DNA of 64,000 nucleotides, taken from NCBI RefSeq assembly GCF_001659605.2, contig NC_035162.2, positions 7,397,248 through 7,461,247 on the forward strand. The letters run 5' to 3'. This document shows, piece by piece, positions 12,594 through 25,090 of this stretch. This DNA is from Manihot esculenta. Lineage: Eukaryota; Streptophyta; Magnoliopsida; Malpighiales; Euphorbiaceae. Every line of letters begins with the position of its first letter. Position 1 is the first letter of the stretch. Under the pieces are notes generated by a model. The model had not been told where the DNA came from. It searched no databases and saw only the letters and a program-made list of their open reading frames with translations. A program made the position numbers and the translations under genes.

Positions 12594-15500
12594 AGACAAA
12601 ACAATCCAATTAGCAATGGCCATATCATTAACTATGTTTTGAAGGGGCAACAAATTCAAGAGCTTAATATCAATCTAATTGTGCACTCAGCAGACATATG
12701 TAACAAGATATAGAAGGTTTGTATATAAAGTATGCATGTGTTATTGAAGAACTCCTTAAAGGACAATATCTGACTGCCTAAAACAAAGCAAAAACTGAAA
12801 AGTTATATAGACGTGTTGCAGAGCAGTAATAGCGGTCAGTATGGTAGTAATGATGGCAGAGTAGTGTTGAAAAAGGGAGCCAGGGCATGGTGGTGTTGGT
12901 CGCATAGTTGTAAAAGGCACACCTGAGATGCAATGCAAGGTGCAAGAGGTGTGCAGCCTCTAGTGCCTCAAAGCCTAATAGAGGCAGGTGACAATCATGA
13001 GGCACACGGTGCACGTCTAGGCAGGCCTCAATGATATTCAAATCTGCTGCTTTTTTTTTTAATTCTTTATGTTAATTTAAAATCTCAAGAATGATCCCAG
13101 TTTTTAAGCAACTTTACCATGAGATTCTTCGCACGCTATCAAATTAAAACAGCAAAGAAAACGAAACAAGAACGCTGCTTTACTTACAGTCAGAAAACAG
13201 CCATTACCAAAGTAGAAGAAGTGAGTTTAAGGGTTTCTGCAGAAATAAACCAGGTGTTATCCCCCTTTATCTATCATCCTTCATCTCTATTCTTTTAACT
13301 CCATGTTTTTTATTCTTTTCTTTTTCCCTTTTCTATTCCATTTTTCTCCTTTCATCCATTCTACTCCACATTAATCAAAAATATAATTCCCAGGACTCCT
13401 TACCTTTATTCTACCTCGGCTGCTTGAACCCCATCCCCCCTCCTTTTTTATCTCTCTTCTCCCCTCCCCCCCCCCAAAAAAAAACGCTTCTATTACTTCT
13501 TTGCTTAATTGTTTGTAGAAGAATCTGCTGCCTGTTACTCCTAAAATACTTAGAGATGAAAAGAGAAGGAAAGATTACTTTTGAAAGTTGGAAGTCATGA
13601 ATTTGAATTTGATAATGATGATGAAGGCAACAATAGGTTGCTTCAAGGAATATTGCCTTTCAGTGAAAATACAGGATTATGGTTTAAGACTTTTTCACAT
13701 TGTCAGCTCTATTTTATATGGAGTGCAAAAAATGGGAGGTAGAATTTAAATATTTATGTTCATTAATTTGAAAATCTGTCTTATATAAACATTAAGTGTC
13801 TTATTTTATCAAGCGTGCACCACACCTCTCTCAGGTATGTGCCTGTGCCTAACAGTTGTGCTGTTAATCAGTATCCATGGTTGGCTGGAAGATTATTTTG
13901 GTGACAATGCCAGTCTCTCACTTTTGAAACTTCAAATTGTATTTTTTTCCAACCAAGCCTACAGCTTGATGATGAATTACAATAAGTTAGCAACAGCCCA
14001 TTCTCAAAACACAAAGACTACTTCCTAAAGTACTTCAATATTTGCATAAAAAGTTTGTGCATAACAAGTAGTAGTACCACAGCCTTCACATGAAAAAAAA
14101 AAAGGAGGACCAATGGAATAGATGAACAGAATCTACAAATATGATTACCAAACCAAACAAATACATGGTGTATAAGTCAGACTAAAACGGAGTAAAATCG
14201 ATGAAGAAGGCATTGTGCAGACCTGGTTGTGTAAACTCCAGCAGCTAGTGCAGTAGCTCCTCCAACAGTCATAATCAACTTATTTCTATCAGTTAGTAAA
14301 GTCCTAAACCCACCTGTAAAGCAATTTACAACGAAGACAATACACATTGTACAAAGCATGTTATGAGTCATAAAATTGCTGGAAATGTAAGAAGTTTAGG
14401 GTGAGAGTGTTATGAGATATGACATTCATTTCAACAATTGTCAAGAAAACAGCACATTTTATAAACTCATGAGGCTTCTTTTTGTTGCTTTGCTCAGGAG
14501 GAGAATTGACAAATCAAGTTAAGTGTCCATCGCTTCCATAGAATAGCACACAACTTAGTTACATGATAAAATCAAAATACAATACATGTGGATAATTAGA
14601 ATTATGTCCTGTGTAAGGTATCATGGTATATTGAACTGCACACATTGTGAAAGGCGCCATGTTAATCTGAGGAGTGGATTGACTTAGCAGGTTTTGACTC
14701 TGCTATGCAACCATTTTCATCCAACATATCACTTAGTTGTACCAGCAGATAAGCCCTGTCAGTGAGACAACTATGAATTGAGTAACAAGTAGTTCTTTAC
14801 CTTCAATGTGACTAAAAGTAGTATTAATAGCTGCAAGCCATTTTTCTCTTTCACCATTTATCCGTTCAACTAACATTCTCCTTTTATGATCCTCGGTCAA
14901 TTTTGCCTCATGGGCCCGGCCTTCAGCCTCAGCCATGGCTTTAACTCTTATTGTTTCCCTTTCTATTTCAGCTCTCTCTTTCTCAGTCTGGCGCTGTTGA
15001 GCTTGGATCTGCTCCTCAGTAGCCCGTCTTGCCTGCTCCTTTCGTATGGAAGACTCCTCTTGCATCTTAACCAATTCAACATTATGTCGCCTCTGAGCTT
15101 CATGATCTGTCTGAAAATAAATATGAGACAACAAAATATAACTTTTGAAGGCAAAAGATATCTACTTAGTTTGCATTATAAATTTTATGGAAGAAAATAG
15201 ATGGAATTTAACCTAAGGGCTAACTAGTCGATTTGTTTGTGTCACCTAATGCTAATAACAAACAATGCAACACATACACTGATCGAACTGTGAAACCAGT
15301 CGCTTCAACATGCTTAGAAATATGCTAAAAAAACATTTGCAGGCCCTATCGCAGAAATTCAGCAATCTTTTCTTCAACAGTGGGAAACTATTTGTATATA
15401 AAGAGGATAATGTAAAGAAGCACTTTGTGAACTGCATCCCAATTATTCTTTTAGCATGGTTGGAACGTGAGGTTTCAAACCTGCATCCTTTTTCTAGCCA

Positions 15501-16524
15501 GTTCGTCTTCATACCGCAGCATTTGAGCCTTTGCCTGTGCTTGTTGTTGCACTAGGTTTCGTTGTTCTTCAGCCAATTTACGTTGCCTGTCCTGTCAATA
15601 CATGTTGAAAGAGTATGTTAAAATAGATAGAAGATCGAAAGGAAATAGAGAAGCATCTTAGAGTAATAATGCAAAGCAGATGCTGAAAAGTTAAAGATGA
15701 AAACTATGAGGGGAAAAAATCATTTGACTTGGAAAGAACAGTAATACTAAGAAATACTTTGATTAACTCATAATTTGCAGTGTAGCCACAAATTTACACA
15801 CACAACCACATGAAAAATTGGAATAAATATGAAAAAGCACTATGAACAGCCATAGGTTATCACTCACGATATCAATTTGAGCTTGAATAGCTTCGTGATG
15901 AGCTTTCTCAGCATCCAATTCTGCTAGGCGAGTTTGTTCCTGCTTCCTCATTACATCAAAAACCTGAAAACAGCATTTCCCATAAAAAAAATTGAAAACA
16001 TTTCCATTACTCCATAAGCACACAATAAACAAAATTAAATTACACGCACGGGTTTCTCGAGTCGGAGACATTTTGTTCAACATGGTCAATCCAAGTGAAG
16101 TATGCATATGCTTGACATGAAATAACAAAAAATCTAATAAAAAAAATTCAGGATTATTCCCGTTTCTGCGATTTTCTGAGCAATTAAAAATTGCAGAAAG
16201 AAAAACCAGAATTAAAAGCAAAACCTGTTTGGCATAAGGAGAGCTGTTGATTTCGCGAAGAGCTTTAGCGCCTCTTTCCAACGCTTCGGGATCGAAACCC
16301 GCCCCCCTAGGCTCGTCGGCTTCGGCTTTCTCATTTGATGAGTGGTCCGCTTGCCTCTGCGAAGAAGAATGAGAAGAACTTGAAGACGAAGATGAGGAAG
16401 AGAAGGGATTGAAACGAAAAGACCCGTCTGCGTAGGTCCGGTCGGAAAACGAGGACAAGGAAGCAACAGCCGCAGCCGCAGCCGCAGCAACTGCTACGGT
16501 GGAAGATAATTTAGATGCAGCCAT
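10971..16524 (-). CDS. ATAD3: ATAD3-type mitochondrial AAA ATPase (8 exons)
   Basis: Minus-strand exons 16524-16225, 15963-15868, 15591-15481, 15110-14801, 14313-14223, 12488-12146, 11960-11812 and 11481-10971 join in phase to 636 residues, the normal ATAD3 length. In order: an Ala- and Ser-rich N-terminus, the ATAD3_N region with a long Glu/Arg/Gln-rich coiled coil (about 60-275), a membrane segment ([18 protein letters not shown], about 285-302), then the AAA domain. The AAA domain has Walker A GPPGTGKT, Walker [12 protein letters not shown], sensor-1 VLVLATN and arginine-finger DRIDE. ATAD3 proteins sit in the mitochondrial inner membrane with the ATPase facing the matrix and affect nucleoid and membrane organisation. 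It converges on the PYROXD2-like gene. Intron 5 contains a long (CT)n tract close to its acceptor and a diverged transposon-like repeat. Confidence 0.95.
12513..12587. repeat. (GA)n / (CT)n microsatellite in an ATAD3 intron
   Basis: About 37 uninterrupted GA units on the plus strand, followed by GGGAGGGAGA. In the direction of ATAD3 transcription this is a (CT)n tract ending only about 24 nt upstream of the 3' splice site at 12489, so it forms or extends that intron's polypyrimidine tract. Leu/Ser-repeat reading frames over this tract are artefacts. Confidence 0.95.
12895..13850. repeat. diverged transposon-like repeat in ATAD3 intron 5
   Basis: The block at 12905-13040 (AGTTGTAAAAGGCACACCTG, then repeated GGTGCAAGAGG, CTCAAAGCC and AGGCAGG words) resembles repeats of the kind left by non-autonomous hAT elements in plants. 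A partly inverted counterpart (GTGCACCACACCTCTCTCAGG, GCCTGTGCCTAACAGTTGTG) lies at 13815-13860. The ends match only loosely and I find no exact target-site duplication, so the class is tentative. Pyrimidine-rich unique sequence fills the middle (13255-13500). Confidence 0.3.
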
Positions 16525-17668
16525 GTATAAGATGTCTGAATGGATTTGAAATGAATTCAGATGATGGAAATTGAAGTCATGGGTTAATCGGGGAATGGAA
16601 GCCTCTGGCGCGAGAGCATAAACCCTGGTTCCTACTTCCTAGGGTTTAAACGGAACTTTTTGTCCAAGAGGAGGTAAGGGCTTTGCTTGGAAAATAATCT
16701 AAATTCTATTGGGCCCAAACAGTTGAATGGATATCTTGTTACGGGCCCTCTTTGGATTGGGATTTGCGGCTGCAGATGTTAGCTATCCTTTCCAAGTTTG
16801 AATTATTTTTATTAAATATATATCATTCGATTAATTAAGATTTACATTCGATCTCTTAAATTTTAAACTCAAAAATTTTAGTTAATAAAAAAAATTGGTT
16901 CTTTTTTTTTTAAGTGTAGCTGTTGACACAAGTTGAGCCTGCATGGAACCATTAACTTTGCATATTTCAAGTCAAGCTATTGATCAACATTGACGGCTTT
17001 TTAGGAAAAAGAATGGTCAATTAATTGTCTCCGGGCATCATTAAGTAGGCATGTTATCCAAAAATGAGTAAGCTTGGCTGGCAGATAGAGACAGAATAAC
17101 AAGTAGAATATTTGATCAATAGCTTGAAACGTATTTCAGGGATAGTTTTTTCCTTTAAATATATATGTTGAGTTGCTTTTTCTTTTTTTGTTTGCTTTAT
17201 TATCAGTAGGCAAATCGATGACCCACATAAATGATAAAACTGCCAGTTTTAGAGTTCTCCATCCCTACTTTCTTGGATTTTTCCATGGTCCCCATCTCAA
17301 TAATTTTCTCAAATCAGGTGTGTATGGTCAGGTCATCACTTATTGCTCAATTTTAATCCGTAATTGTCTATCTACGTACATGAAATGATAATCATTTAGT
17401 CATTGACACAAACATTTCATCTTCAATCAAATTTAAATTTCAACTTAATTCCGTAATTAAATATTAACTTCAGAGTTAAAGCCAGTCCACGCTCTTCAAC
17501 TAACAAAACACGATGACATTAAAAGGAAATGAGGAATACATATATACTTGCAATATTGGTTACAGGAACGAAGTAGTTCTCATGAAAGACCTGAAATACA
17601 ATGAAGCTAAGAGGCTTTGCTGTTGTATGTATGCACAGCGTTGCCTCTGCGCTCGAAAGCCAATGCGA
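16525..17668. other. intergenic: ATAD3 promoter/5' UTR and RADIALIS-like 3' flank
   Basis: The ~150 bases next to 16524 (ending near GGTTTAAACGG at about 16645) are GC-richer and are the likely ATAD3 5' UTR and core promoter. Beyond about 16780 the DNA turns AT-rich. The small frame at 17173-17388 shows no recognisable protein. The plus-strand frame over 17513-17929 is antisense to the RADIALIS-like gene. Confidence 0.45.
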
Positions 17669-17926
17669 TTAGTTGGTGTTTTCACCGGACCTGTAATTAG
17701 GAAACGGAACTCGGCCGGACTCAATTTCCCTGACATCATTGATGAGAATTTCGTAGTGTCTCTTGACTTCCTCCGGAGATTTCCCACCTACAGCTTTTGC
17801 TACATTCTGCCAGCGATCAGGTGTGTCCTTATCGTACAACGCCAGAGCCTTTTCGAACTGTTTGTTCTGCTTAGGCGTCCAAGAAGAGGCAGAGTTTCTC
17901 GAGGAAGAAAGGGAATTGGATGCCAT
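17669..17926 (-). CDS. RADIALIS-like SANT/MYB transcription factor
   Basis: A single minus-strand exon from ATG 17926 to TAA 17669 encodes 85 residues. After a Ser-rich leader comes one SANT/MYB repeat with the spaced aromatic residues: [20 protein letters not shown], then [20 protein letters not shown] and [12 protein letters not shown], followed by the family signature [12 protein letters not shown] and a short Asn-Thr-Asn end. RADIALIS/RL proteins are short nuclear single-MYB proteins that compete with other MYB proteins (in snapdragon RAD antagonises DIV). I chose this Met because it starts the conserved Met-Ala-Ser-Asn-Ser leader; the frame is open further upstream (to 18148), but that part is non-conserved and includes the probable TATA region. 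Some relatives have an intron after PNYR; here the frame simply reads on to a stop. Confidence 0.9.
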   Translation of the reverse strand: MASNSLSSSRNSASSWTPKQNKQFEKALALYDKDTPDRWQNVAKAVGGKSPEEVKRHYEILINDVREIESGRVPFPNYRSGENTN

Positions 17927-20900
17927 TAAAGAAATGTGATTGAATGGGTGGATATGGGAGCAAGAGATTGCCACGGGGAGCTCCTTATAAGCAGGAAGAA
18001 AAAGGGTGGTGCTAGGGTTAAGGGCCAGTTGTGGGAATATATCCACCAAAAGGGTAGAACAAAGAGTGACTCGTCCCTTCGAGAACCACATGATGGTGGA
18101 CGACAAACAACCGCAAGTGAAAGGGAAGAATCTGTACCGAAAGGACACCCTCTTTTTAATTTCTGAACGAAAACCATCTTTGATTTAAAAAAAAAAAAAA
18201 AAAAATTAGTCGCAAGTAGGATTTGATTTCGCTTCGGATGGTTACAGGTCAGAGGATAATAATATGAAATGATGAAGTACGGCATTAGCTGGAGGAAACC
18301 TACACCATGTGGCAATGTTGTGGAGACAACACCAGCCTCTTGCTCCATTTCTTAATTTGGCAACACAAGTTACGATCTTAATTCAAAAGATTTGTCGTCT
18401 TTATCTGTTATATAACTTCATAATCTTTTGCAGAATGTATCGGAGCTGCAGCGGGTAGCTTTGGTACGTTTACGGTTCAACCTGTCGGTTTTTTTTTATC
18501 TTTTTGTCCTGTTAAAGAAAATAATTTAAAAAAAAAAAGCTGCTTGTAATTTGTGAGGTGCGTTCACCTTTGAAGATAATATCTAGGCAGATCCTGAGAA
18601 ACCTCATTTGTCTGCAGAGCAAATTGGCTGCATCTGCATGGACTGGCCTTTCGCAAGTGGCTTCAATCATATTTCTTATTCCACTGCAATATCTAGAAGC
18701 TGCTTTTTGGGACCAAATCAAATCAGCTACACAGAGAAAGTGATATTTCTACTTCTCCATGCTCTTTAATTTTATATGATAGCTAATTCCCATGATAATT
18801 AAGTTGTTCAAGGTTACCGGTCTCATTATGGACCGCTGATTTAAGTGAGATGATCGGATATACCCCAGTGTTTTTACGACCAGAAACCCAAGCCATCAAA
18901 GCTAGACGCCCATAAATGAAACTAGTAGGCCATGAATTATTTGGTTTCAAATGATTTGTCAAATCAAATCAATGAATTGGTTTCACAATTTTTTTTTTAA
19001 TTCAATTTAATTTAATTATAAACTTTAAATAATTACACTCACGGATTAAATCTAATAAAAAATGAATCTGAATAGATATGAAAGATCTCATATTTTACCT
19101 CACAATCTCTCATCTTCATTTAAATAAAAAATAAATAAATTTTAAATAATTTTATTATTTATTTTTAATCAAAATAAATGAATCAAAATAATATACATTA
19201 TATTATTTCATCGCACTTATTAATTTATTGTTTTTATTTTGAATTAATTAATATTTTTTTTTACAATTATTATAGATCTACCTGATAAGAGAAGTTTGAG
19301 GCTTCTTTTCGCTTCAAATGGACAAAATCATAATTTTTTTTATTTACAATTCACTCCAACAAGGTTCAAATTTGAGGAACAACTATCATACCAATAAGTT
19401 AAAATTTTTCAAAAATAGATAATATCTAAAAATTTACTCCCTCACTCTCATTATTTTTATCTACTTTATTTTTTTATATATATTAATAAAATGATTTTTT
19501 TATTAATTTTTCAATTATACATATCTTAAAAATATTAAGAAATATTTTTAAAAATTTTTAAAATAAAATAAAATTATCAATTTATATATTAATAAAGTGT
19601 AAAAGAAAATGAATAATAACTTTCAGATAATAAAAAAAGATTAATAAAAATTACAGGATAAATGAAATATTTATAGGAACAATCTGGTGAGTGTATATAA
19701 GATATGGTGCAATTATTTGGTGGGAGATGACGGACGTGGACTTTCAAGTTTCGACCACGTATGGGTTCAATCCAATGGATCTAGTTGGACCTTTGGGTCT
19801 CCATTCATTCTTTGTGCGGTCTTAGGCCATTGCCCATTTCAATATTTCTATTGATCACAGATATTTCAGCTTTTTGTTTATGCATTCTTCTCCGTGTATT
19901 AAACTTTAAACATCTGAAAATAATTAAATTATATATTAATTAACTATTCTAATTATAAAAATATAACAATTATTTCTATAATTTTCTAAAATTTAATTTA
20001 TTATTTTTTAATGATAAATTAATAGAGAGAGTTATATAAAATAAAAATTAATTTAATAGAGTATTTATATTACGCATTAAATTATATGATTTGGTTTAGT
20101 TTTTAATTTAGTTTATTCATTTTGTAAAAGAAAAAAGTCAGGTATATAATATTCATCATTTAAACCTAAATTTAAAATATGACTTTCTTTCATATAAAGA
20201 AAATAATTATATGTATAAAAAAAAAAAAAAAAAAAAAAAACTCATCCATCAACATAAATTTTAAATAATGCCCCACCAGACCAGCATAGACAATTGGCTG
20301 CAAACTTCGTCTCAGAAAAATTATATCAAATAAAACAATCAATAATTTGGCATTCCCGATATGATGAGTTGTAGAAAATTAGATGCTTGATTTTTTCTTT
20401 TTCTTTTTTTTGCTTTGTTATTAAAAAAATAAAAATCTTTTTTATATTTGAACGTTCCATCAAATATAAATAATTATAATTATCCAAACTATTGAACTTG
20501 CAACTTAATATTAAATTTTAAACAAATTAAATATTTATTTAATACTGAATTGTCCTCTGTGTTTGGGCTTCTGTAATGTAATAGTCTATAAAATAATTTA
20601 AACAAGCAATAGCATTTTTTTTTATAAAAATATAAATTTTATTAAAATTTAACAACGATTAACTCAAAAATATAATCAGAAAGTAAAAAAAAAAAATTCA
20701 ACCAAATTCAAAATATTATAACTAGCTCAAGTAAGCACATGAATTACACCATTAGCAGACTTACTAATAAAGTTAATAGAAATAAAAATTATCTCCAAAA
20801 TAAGAGATTTATAATAAAAAATATGACTATCAAATAATGACAAATCCTAGTAATTAGAATCAGGTATAGTTCGATTTAGAAGTTAAGCGTCTGATTCCAC

Positions 20901-21784
20901 AATAACCGATAATAAGGCGCGTATGTTTTTATTGAGAATAAATATTTTTTTTTTGTTTGCAATTGTATTGCATGACTGCAATTCACACTAATAAATGTCT
21001 TCCCTAAATAATAGTATTTATTTGATAGGAATTCACTTGAATAAAATATATAGGATGTGAAAATAAATATTAAAAATATATGTAATTGAAGTTAAAATTT
21101 TTCCATCCATAACAAAGTATAAAAAACATTATATATATACTAATTGAATTCATTTCATATTATATACACTGAAAGTTCATATCGTAAACTAAGCGAATCG
21201 CTGTCAATATAGTATGTGCTTTCCCACTAAAACTAAAGAATGATAAATTCTCATAGCAATACTATACATAGTCTTATCTAAATTATTTAAAATTACTACA
21301 ATAAAAATTGATCATTTCATGCTACATTATAATTACATTTAATATATTTCACGGTCAAAAGACACCAAACCGCATGTGAACAAGGTTTAGATGGATGAGA
21401 GAGAGGATCAACAAAAATATTATTATGTTGAAATACGACATGATGAAGCGACTTTATCAACGGTATAAGCTCAAAAACTCTCATGTTACTTTCCTTTCAA
21501 ATATACTATAAAGTAAATATAATTAAAGTGATCCATTTAATACCCTCCTTGTCCAACTGAAATTTTATCAATAATGTATTCTACCATATATAATTACAAG
21601 ATCGACAAATAGAACATACAAAGTTATATAAAATAGAGCATGTGGATTTTTTATTCAAGTAAATGAATATCTTTATCTTTAAATCTAAGTATACTATTTT
21701 GATAAAAAATATTTAAATAATAAAATAATTTTATATTTAATATCTTAAACTTTTAAGAATATAAATAAAAAATACAGCCTTTTA
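17927..21784. other. AT-rich intergenic region, RADIALIS-like promoter side
   Basis: After the RADIALIS-like promoter (to about 18350) the region is AT-rich with no supported gene. It has poly-A/T runs (e.g. 20217-20240) and many short A/T tracts. The small frames at 18512-18743 run on both strands and encode nothing I recognise. The CACTA element begins at 21785. Confidence 0.5.
17983..17990 (-). promoter_or_regulatory. possible TATA box of the RADIALIS-like gene
   Basis: On the minus strand CTTATAAG lies 57 nt upstream of the ATG, at a plausible distance for a short leader. It is a prediction from sequence only. Confidence 0.35.
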
Positions 21785-21804
21785 CACTACAAGAAAATCT
21801 TAAA

Positions 21805-22106
21805 TTACCAACGGACATTTCCGTTGGTAAATACAGAGATTCCGTTGGTGAAACGGATCACCAACGGATCTGTGACGGACTAAGTCCGTCGGGAAAATCC
21901 TCGTTGGTAATTTTAATCACTAACGGAATTGGTGTCCGTTGGTGTCACCAACGGATCACCAACGGAAATTGCCGTTGGTGACACCAACGGATCACCAACG
22001 GAAATTCCGTTGGTGACACCAACGGATCACCAACGGAAATTCCGTTGGTGACACCAACTGATCACCATTAGGTGTCACCAACGGAAATTCCGTTGGTGAT
22101 CTGTAC
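21805..22106. repeat. left subterminal repeats of the CACTA element
   Basis: More than a dozen copies, in both orientations, of CACCAACGGA / TCCGTTGGTG are arranged in short palindromes, e.g. ACGGAAATTCCGT. The spacing is regular toward the inner side, where about 30-bp units GATCACCAACGGAAATTCCG repeat. A likely role is as binding sites for a TNPA-like protein, by analogy with En/Spm. Confidence 0.85.
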
Positions 22107-22284
22107 CCCTGTTCATCCAATTCCCTTGGTAAATCATAAATATTTTCATACTTGTTCTCCTGTGCATTCATCCATCATCATCCATTCATATCCATCCATC
22201 ATCATGTACATTAATAATACTACGTAAAAAACCAAATTACTCATTCAAATATATGTGAAACTTAAAGAATTTGTACTACAATTT

Positions 22285-22546
22285 TAATTTGAAATAAAAA
22301 TTATGGGCAGCACCATTATGTGCTTCAGCTTGTTTATAACCATAAGGTCCTCTCTTCAAAGTTCTATTGGAAACTATATTAGGGCTCTTGGAGATTCTCC
22401 TTGTTCACTTTAGGAAAGCAATCATTCTTTACACGTTCATTTAACCTTGTCTTTGCCATTCGAACGTTGTTCATGGATTTTCTCTCGCACTTTGTAGTTG
22501 AATTTTTGTCATGTTTTGCACCTTCACAGCTGCCAGGACCCTGGAC
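22285..22546 (-). other. unidentified exon-like segment inside the CACTA element
   Basis: On the minus strand, after a good acceptor (TTTTGTGTCCAG ending near 22546), the sequence is open and Lys/Arg/Asn-rich (GPGSCEGAKHDK..., ...NNVRMAKTRLNER...) to a TAA at about 22379-22381. Beyond it the same frame continues as ...RTLKRGPYGYKQAEAHNG. I do not recognise it. It may be a second captured exon or a remnant of an element-encoded basic protein. Confidence 0.25.
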
Positions 22547-22984
22547 ACAAAATCAAAATACATAAATATATATGTATTAAATATGTAAAATCAACTAAAA
22601 AAGTTAATTTCATGGAGATGTCATTTTCAAAGCAGTATAATTGAAGATGTGTAGTTAAGAGTGAAAAATGAACAATGTAACTCCAATCTCAAACTTATAA
22701 AGGACTGCCTGCACTTTGGATATAAAAATTTTAGAATGACCAATTTATAGAAATTCCTGTCCATTCTTTTTAATATCAGAAAGAAAAGAAAAAGATCCTA
22801 TATTCACAAAACCAAAAGATGCTAACTTAGCAGAACATAAAAATTTCACTTGAAACAAATTGAATACAAGGTTTCATGTGGATACAACTGTGCATTTTGG
22901 AGGCAAGTTCAGATTTCAGAGTGATTTTGATTTTACAAGCAAACGATTTAGGGATTTCATTTAGGAATTTGTATTTGGCTTCCA

Positions 22985-24080
22985 GTGTTCTACATGCCTG
23001 AAATGTTTGCATAGCTAAATGAATTAAGACTGAAACAATAATATTGAAAAGATAGAATGAAGTCTTCTCATAATCCCACTATCATTACCTGCATACTCTT
23101 CCAGATTGTGCGTCAAAATAGTACTCTGTATACCCAGTAGCTGCAATATAGCTTCACAGAGTCAGATCTAATCAGCTAAGCATCTGGAGCTATATTATCA
23201 AATTGTATACAAAAGCCTTGAAGCTGTGGTTCTATAGACAGTAGAAGTTTTAGAAGAAATCCATCCATAGTAAACACCATTTCTCTTGTGATATATTTTT
23301 CTACAGAATTTTGCTTTTGTTTTGATGCTACCACACTTTCAACTCACAGATTCTTGAGCTGAATCGCTTGTTTAGCATAATTCATTTTGCAATAAAAGAA
23401 TTCAAAAGAATTATTGCAAAATCATACAAGATTTTCTCCTTTTCAAATAAAAGGCTTTTGAGCTAAAAAGAATTGAATTCTTTCATTCCAAACAAGAGAA
23501 TCATTAGAAAATAAATCAATTGAATTGAATTTTTACGAAAGTCTTATTCCAAATGGACAGAATACAGTGAAAATTCTAAGGAAATACCAGTTATCTACAG
23601 CAATAACATGTCTTTTATGATGAGTTTAATGTGAGATCCTGGAGCATACCAGAGAGAATAGGCCTCCAAGAAAATGACATGATACAGCTAAAACGCCAAT
23701 GCCCAATTCCCTTGTCCTGTAACCAAACAAAGTTTTTGGTGTCAAGAGTTCTCTAAGGAAAATCATTAACCAAAGCAAAAATAAGACACTCTATGACTGT
23801 TAAGTTAGTTCAGCGTTTTGACTGATACTTAGATGTTGAGGAGCTAACCACTAGTGTTGGCAAAATCCATGAATGAAACTTCCTCAGCTCTGTTGAACAT
23901 AATGCCTAAAACACAATGATCTCACCTCAAAATCTTCCCACTTTGTAAGATTCATATTCGACTTCTCAATAAGTAATCCGAAATTTGTACAGTTTCTCTT
24001 GAAACGTGCAAGTCCTCTAAATGAACCAGCTGGATCGGCAAATTCACAATCCTCCTCGTATGCATTGAGTGTGAGATTTC
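22985..24080 (-). pseudogene. captured DUF2358-family gene fragment within the CACTA element
   Basis: Three minus-strand exon-like blocks join in phase with normal splice sites: 24080-23926, 23716-23650 and 23140-23089, followed by the beginning of a fourth at about 23003-22985. The joined protein is uninterrupted and reads like the DUF2358 domain. It has NAYEEDCEFADPAGSFRGLA and FKRNC, then LTKWEDFEDKGIGHWRFSC, then SWRPILSATGYTEYYFDAQ, then SGRVCRHVEHW. The fourth exon breaks off after His-Trp, where element sequence starts and a stop follows. Upstream exons are missing: beyond 24080 there is only intron-like sequence and then the repeat array at about 24300. This is gene capture with introns retained (transduplication). 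DUF2358 proteins are of unknown function. The preserved frame suggests the capture is recent or that the fragment is still constrained. Confidence 0.7.
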
Positions 24081-24299
24081 CTAGTCATTGGAAAAGAATG
24101 ATTATGACAATAATTTCTTCCAAAACCCATAAAGCACAAAATTAAAGCTTTTCGTTCAAATTGTAATTAACCAATTATTATCAGGTAGATTACTATACAG
24201 TATAATCGCCTTGATAATTATTTTGATCATTATCATCTGATTAAAGACGAAGCAGAAACCAAAAATCAAAAATAATTAGTTATGAAATGTAAATGTAAA

Positions 24300-24796
24300 T
24301 GTGCACTTGTCCAAGTGCACCAGCTGGTGCACAAGTGCACCAGCAAGTGCACTTGTCCAAGTGCACCTGCTGGTGCACTTGAAATGTGCACCTGCTGGTG
24401 CACTTGGCAAGTGCACCAGCAGGTGCACAAGGCAAGTGCACCAGCAGGTGCACAAGTGCACCAGCAGGTGCACAAGTGCACCAGCTGGTGCACAAGTGCA
24501 CCAGCAAGTGCACTTGTGCACCAGCTGGTGCACTTGTGCTGGTGCACAAGTGCACCAGCAAGTGCACTTGTCCAAGTGCACCTGCTGGTGCACTTGAAAT
24601 GTGCACCTGCTAGTGCACTTGGCAAGTGCACCAGCAGGTGCATTTTCCCATTGCACCTGCTGGTGCACTTGCCAAGTGCACCAGCTGGTGCACAATTGTA
24701 AATGCACCTGCTAGTGCACTTGGCAAGTGCACCAGCAGGTGCAATGTGAAAATGCACCTGCCGGTGCACATTTGAAGTGCACCAGCATGTGCATTC
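24300..24796. repeat. palindromic GTGCACC tandem array 1 (CACTA interior)
   Basis: About 500 bp is built almost wholly from GTGCACCAGCAGGTGCAC and GTGCACCTGCTGGTGCAC (approximately 18-bp near-palindromes, with perfect forms such as GTGCACCAGCTGGTGCAC), separated by short linkers (AA, TT, TTGGCAA, TTGAAAT). The best-ordered part (about 24436-24500) repeats every 20 bp. Because the unit lacks stop codons, all frames look open. The resulting Cys/Trp/Thr- or Ala/Pro/Gly-rich peptides are artefacts. Confidence 0.95.
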
Positions 24797-25090
24797 TATA
24801 TCACTACTCAATAGTGATGAATCAAAGAAAAACTCCCTTTCACATGACTATCATGCTCATATTTTATACAAGAAAAATGCAGCATTTTCTTAAGGAAATG
24901 ATTATAAACTTCATTCTCCACTCATTTTTCTATGTACAAAAGCCAAAAATTAAGGATGGAGAATATAATCTAGATCCAAATTAAATAATTTCTTTCATCT
25001 TTGCAAAGCATTGATCAAATGGCCTTAGATTAGTCTCTCTATGCAAAGAATATATAAACATAAAGTGACCTAGCTAGTAGCTAGGCCAAA

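Noticed and set aside
12408..12659. Leu/Ser-repeat frames at the (GA)n tract.
   Set aside because: They translate the microsatellite inside an intron of ATAD3.
17513..17929. A 138-residue plus-strand frame.
   Set aside because: It is antisense to the RADIALIS-like gene, whose minus-strand protein has a clear SANT domain.
24300..24796. A CRISPR-like array of regular short repeats.
   Set aside because: The genes around it are plant genes with introns, spacers are not unique, the repeats are variable palindromes, and there are no cas genes.
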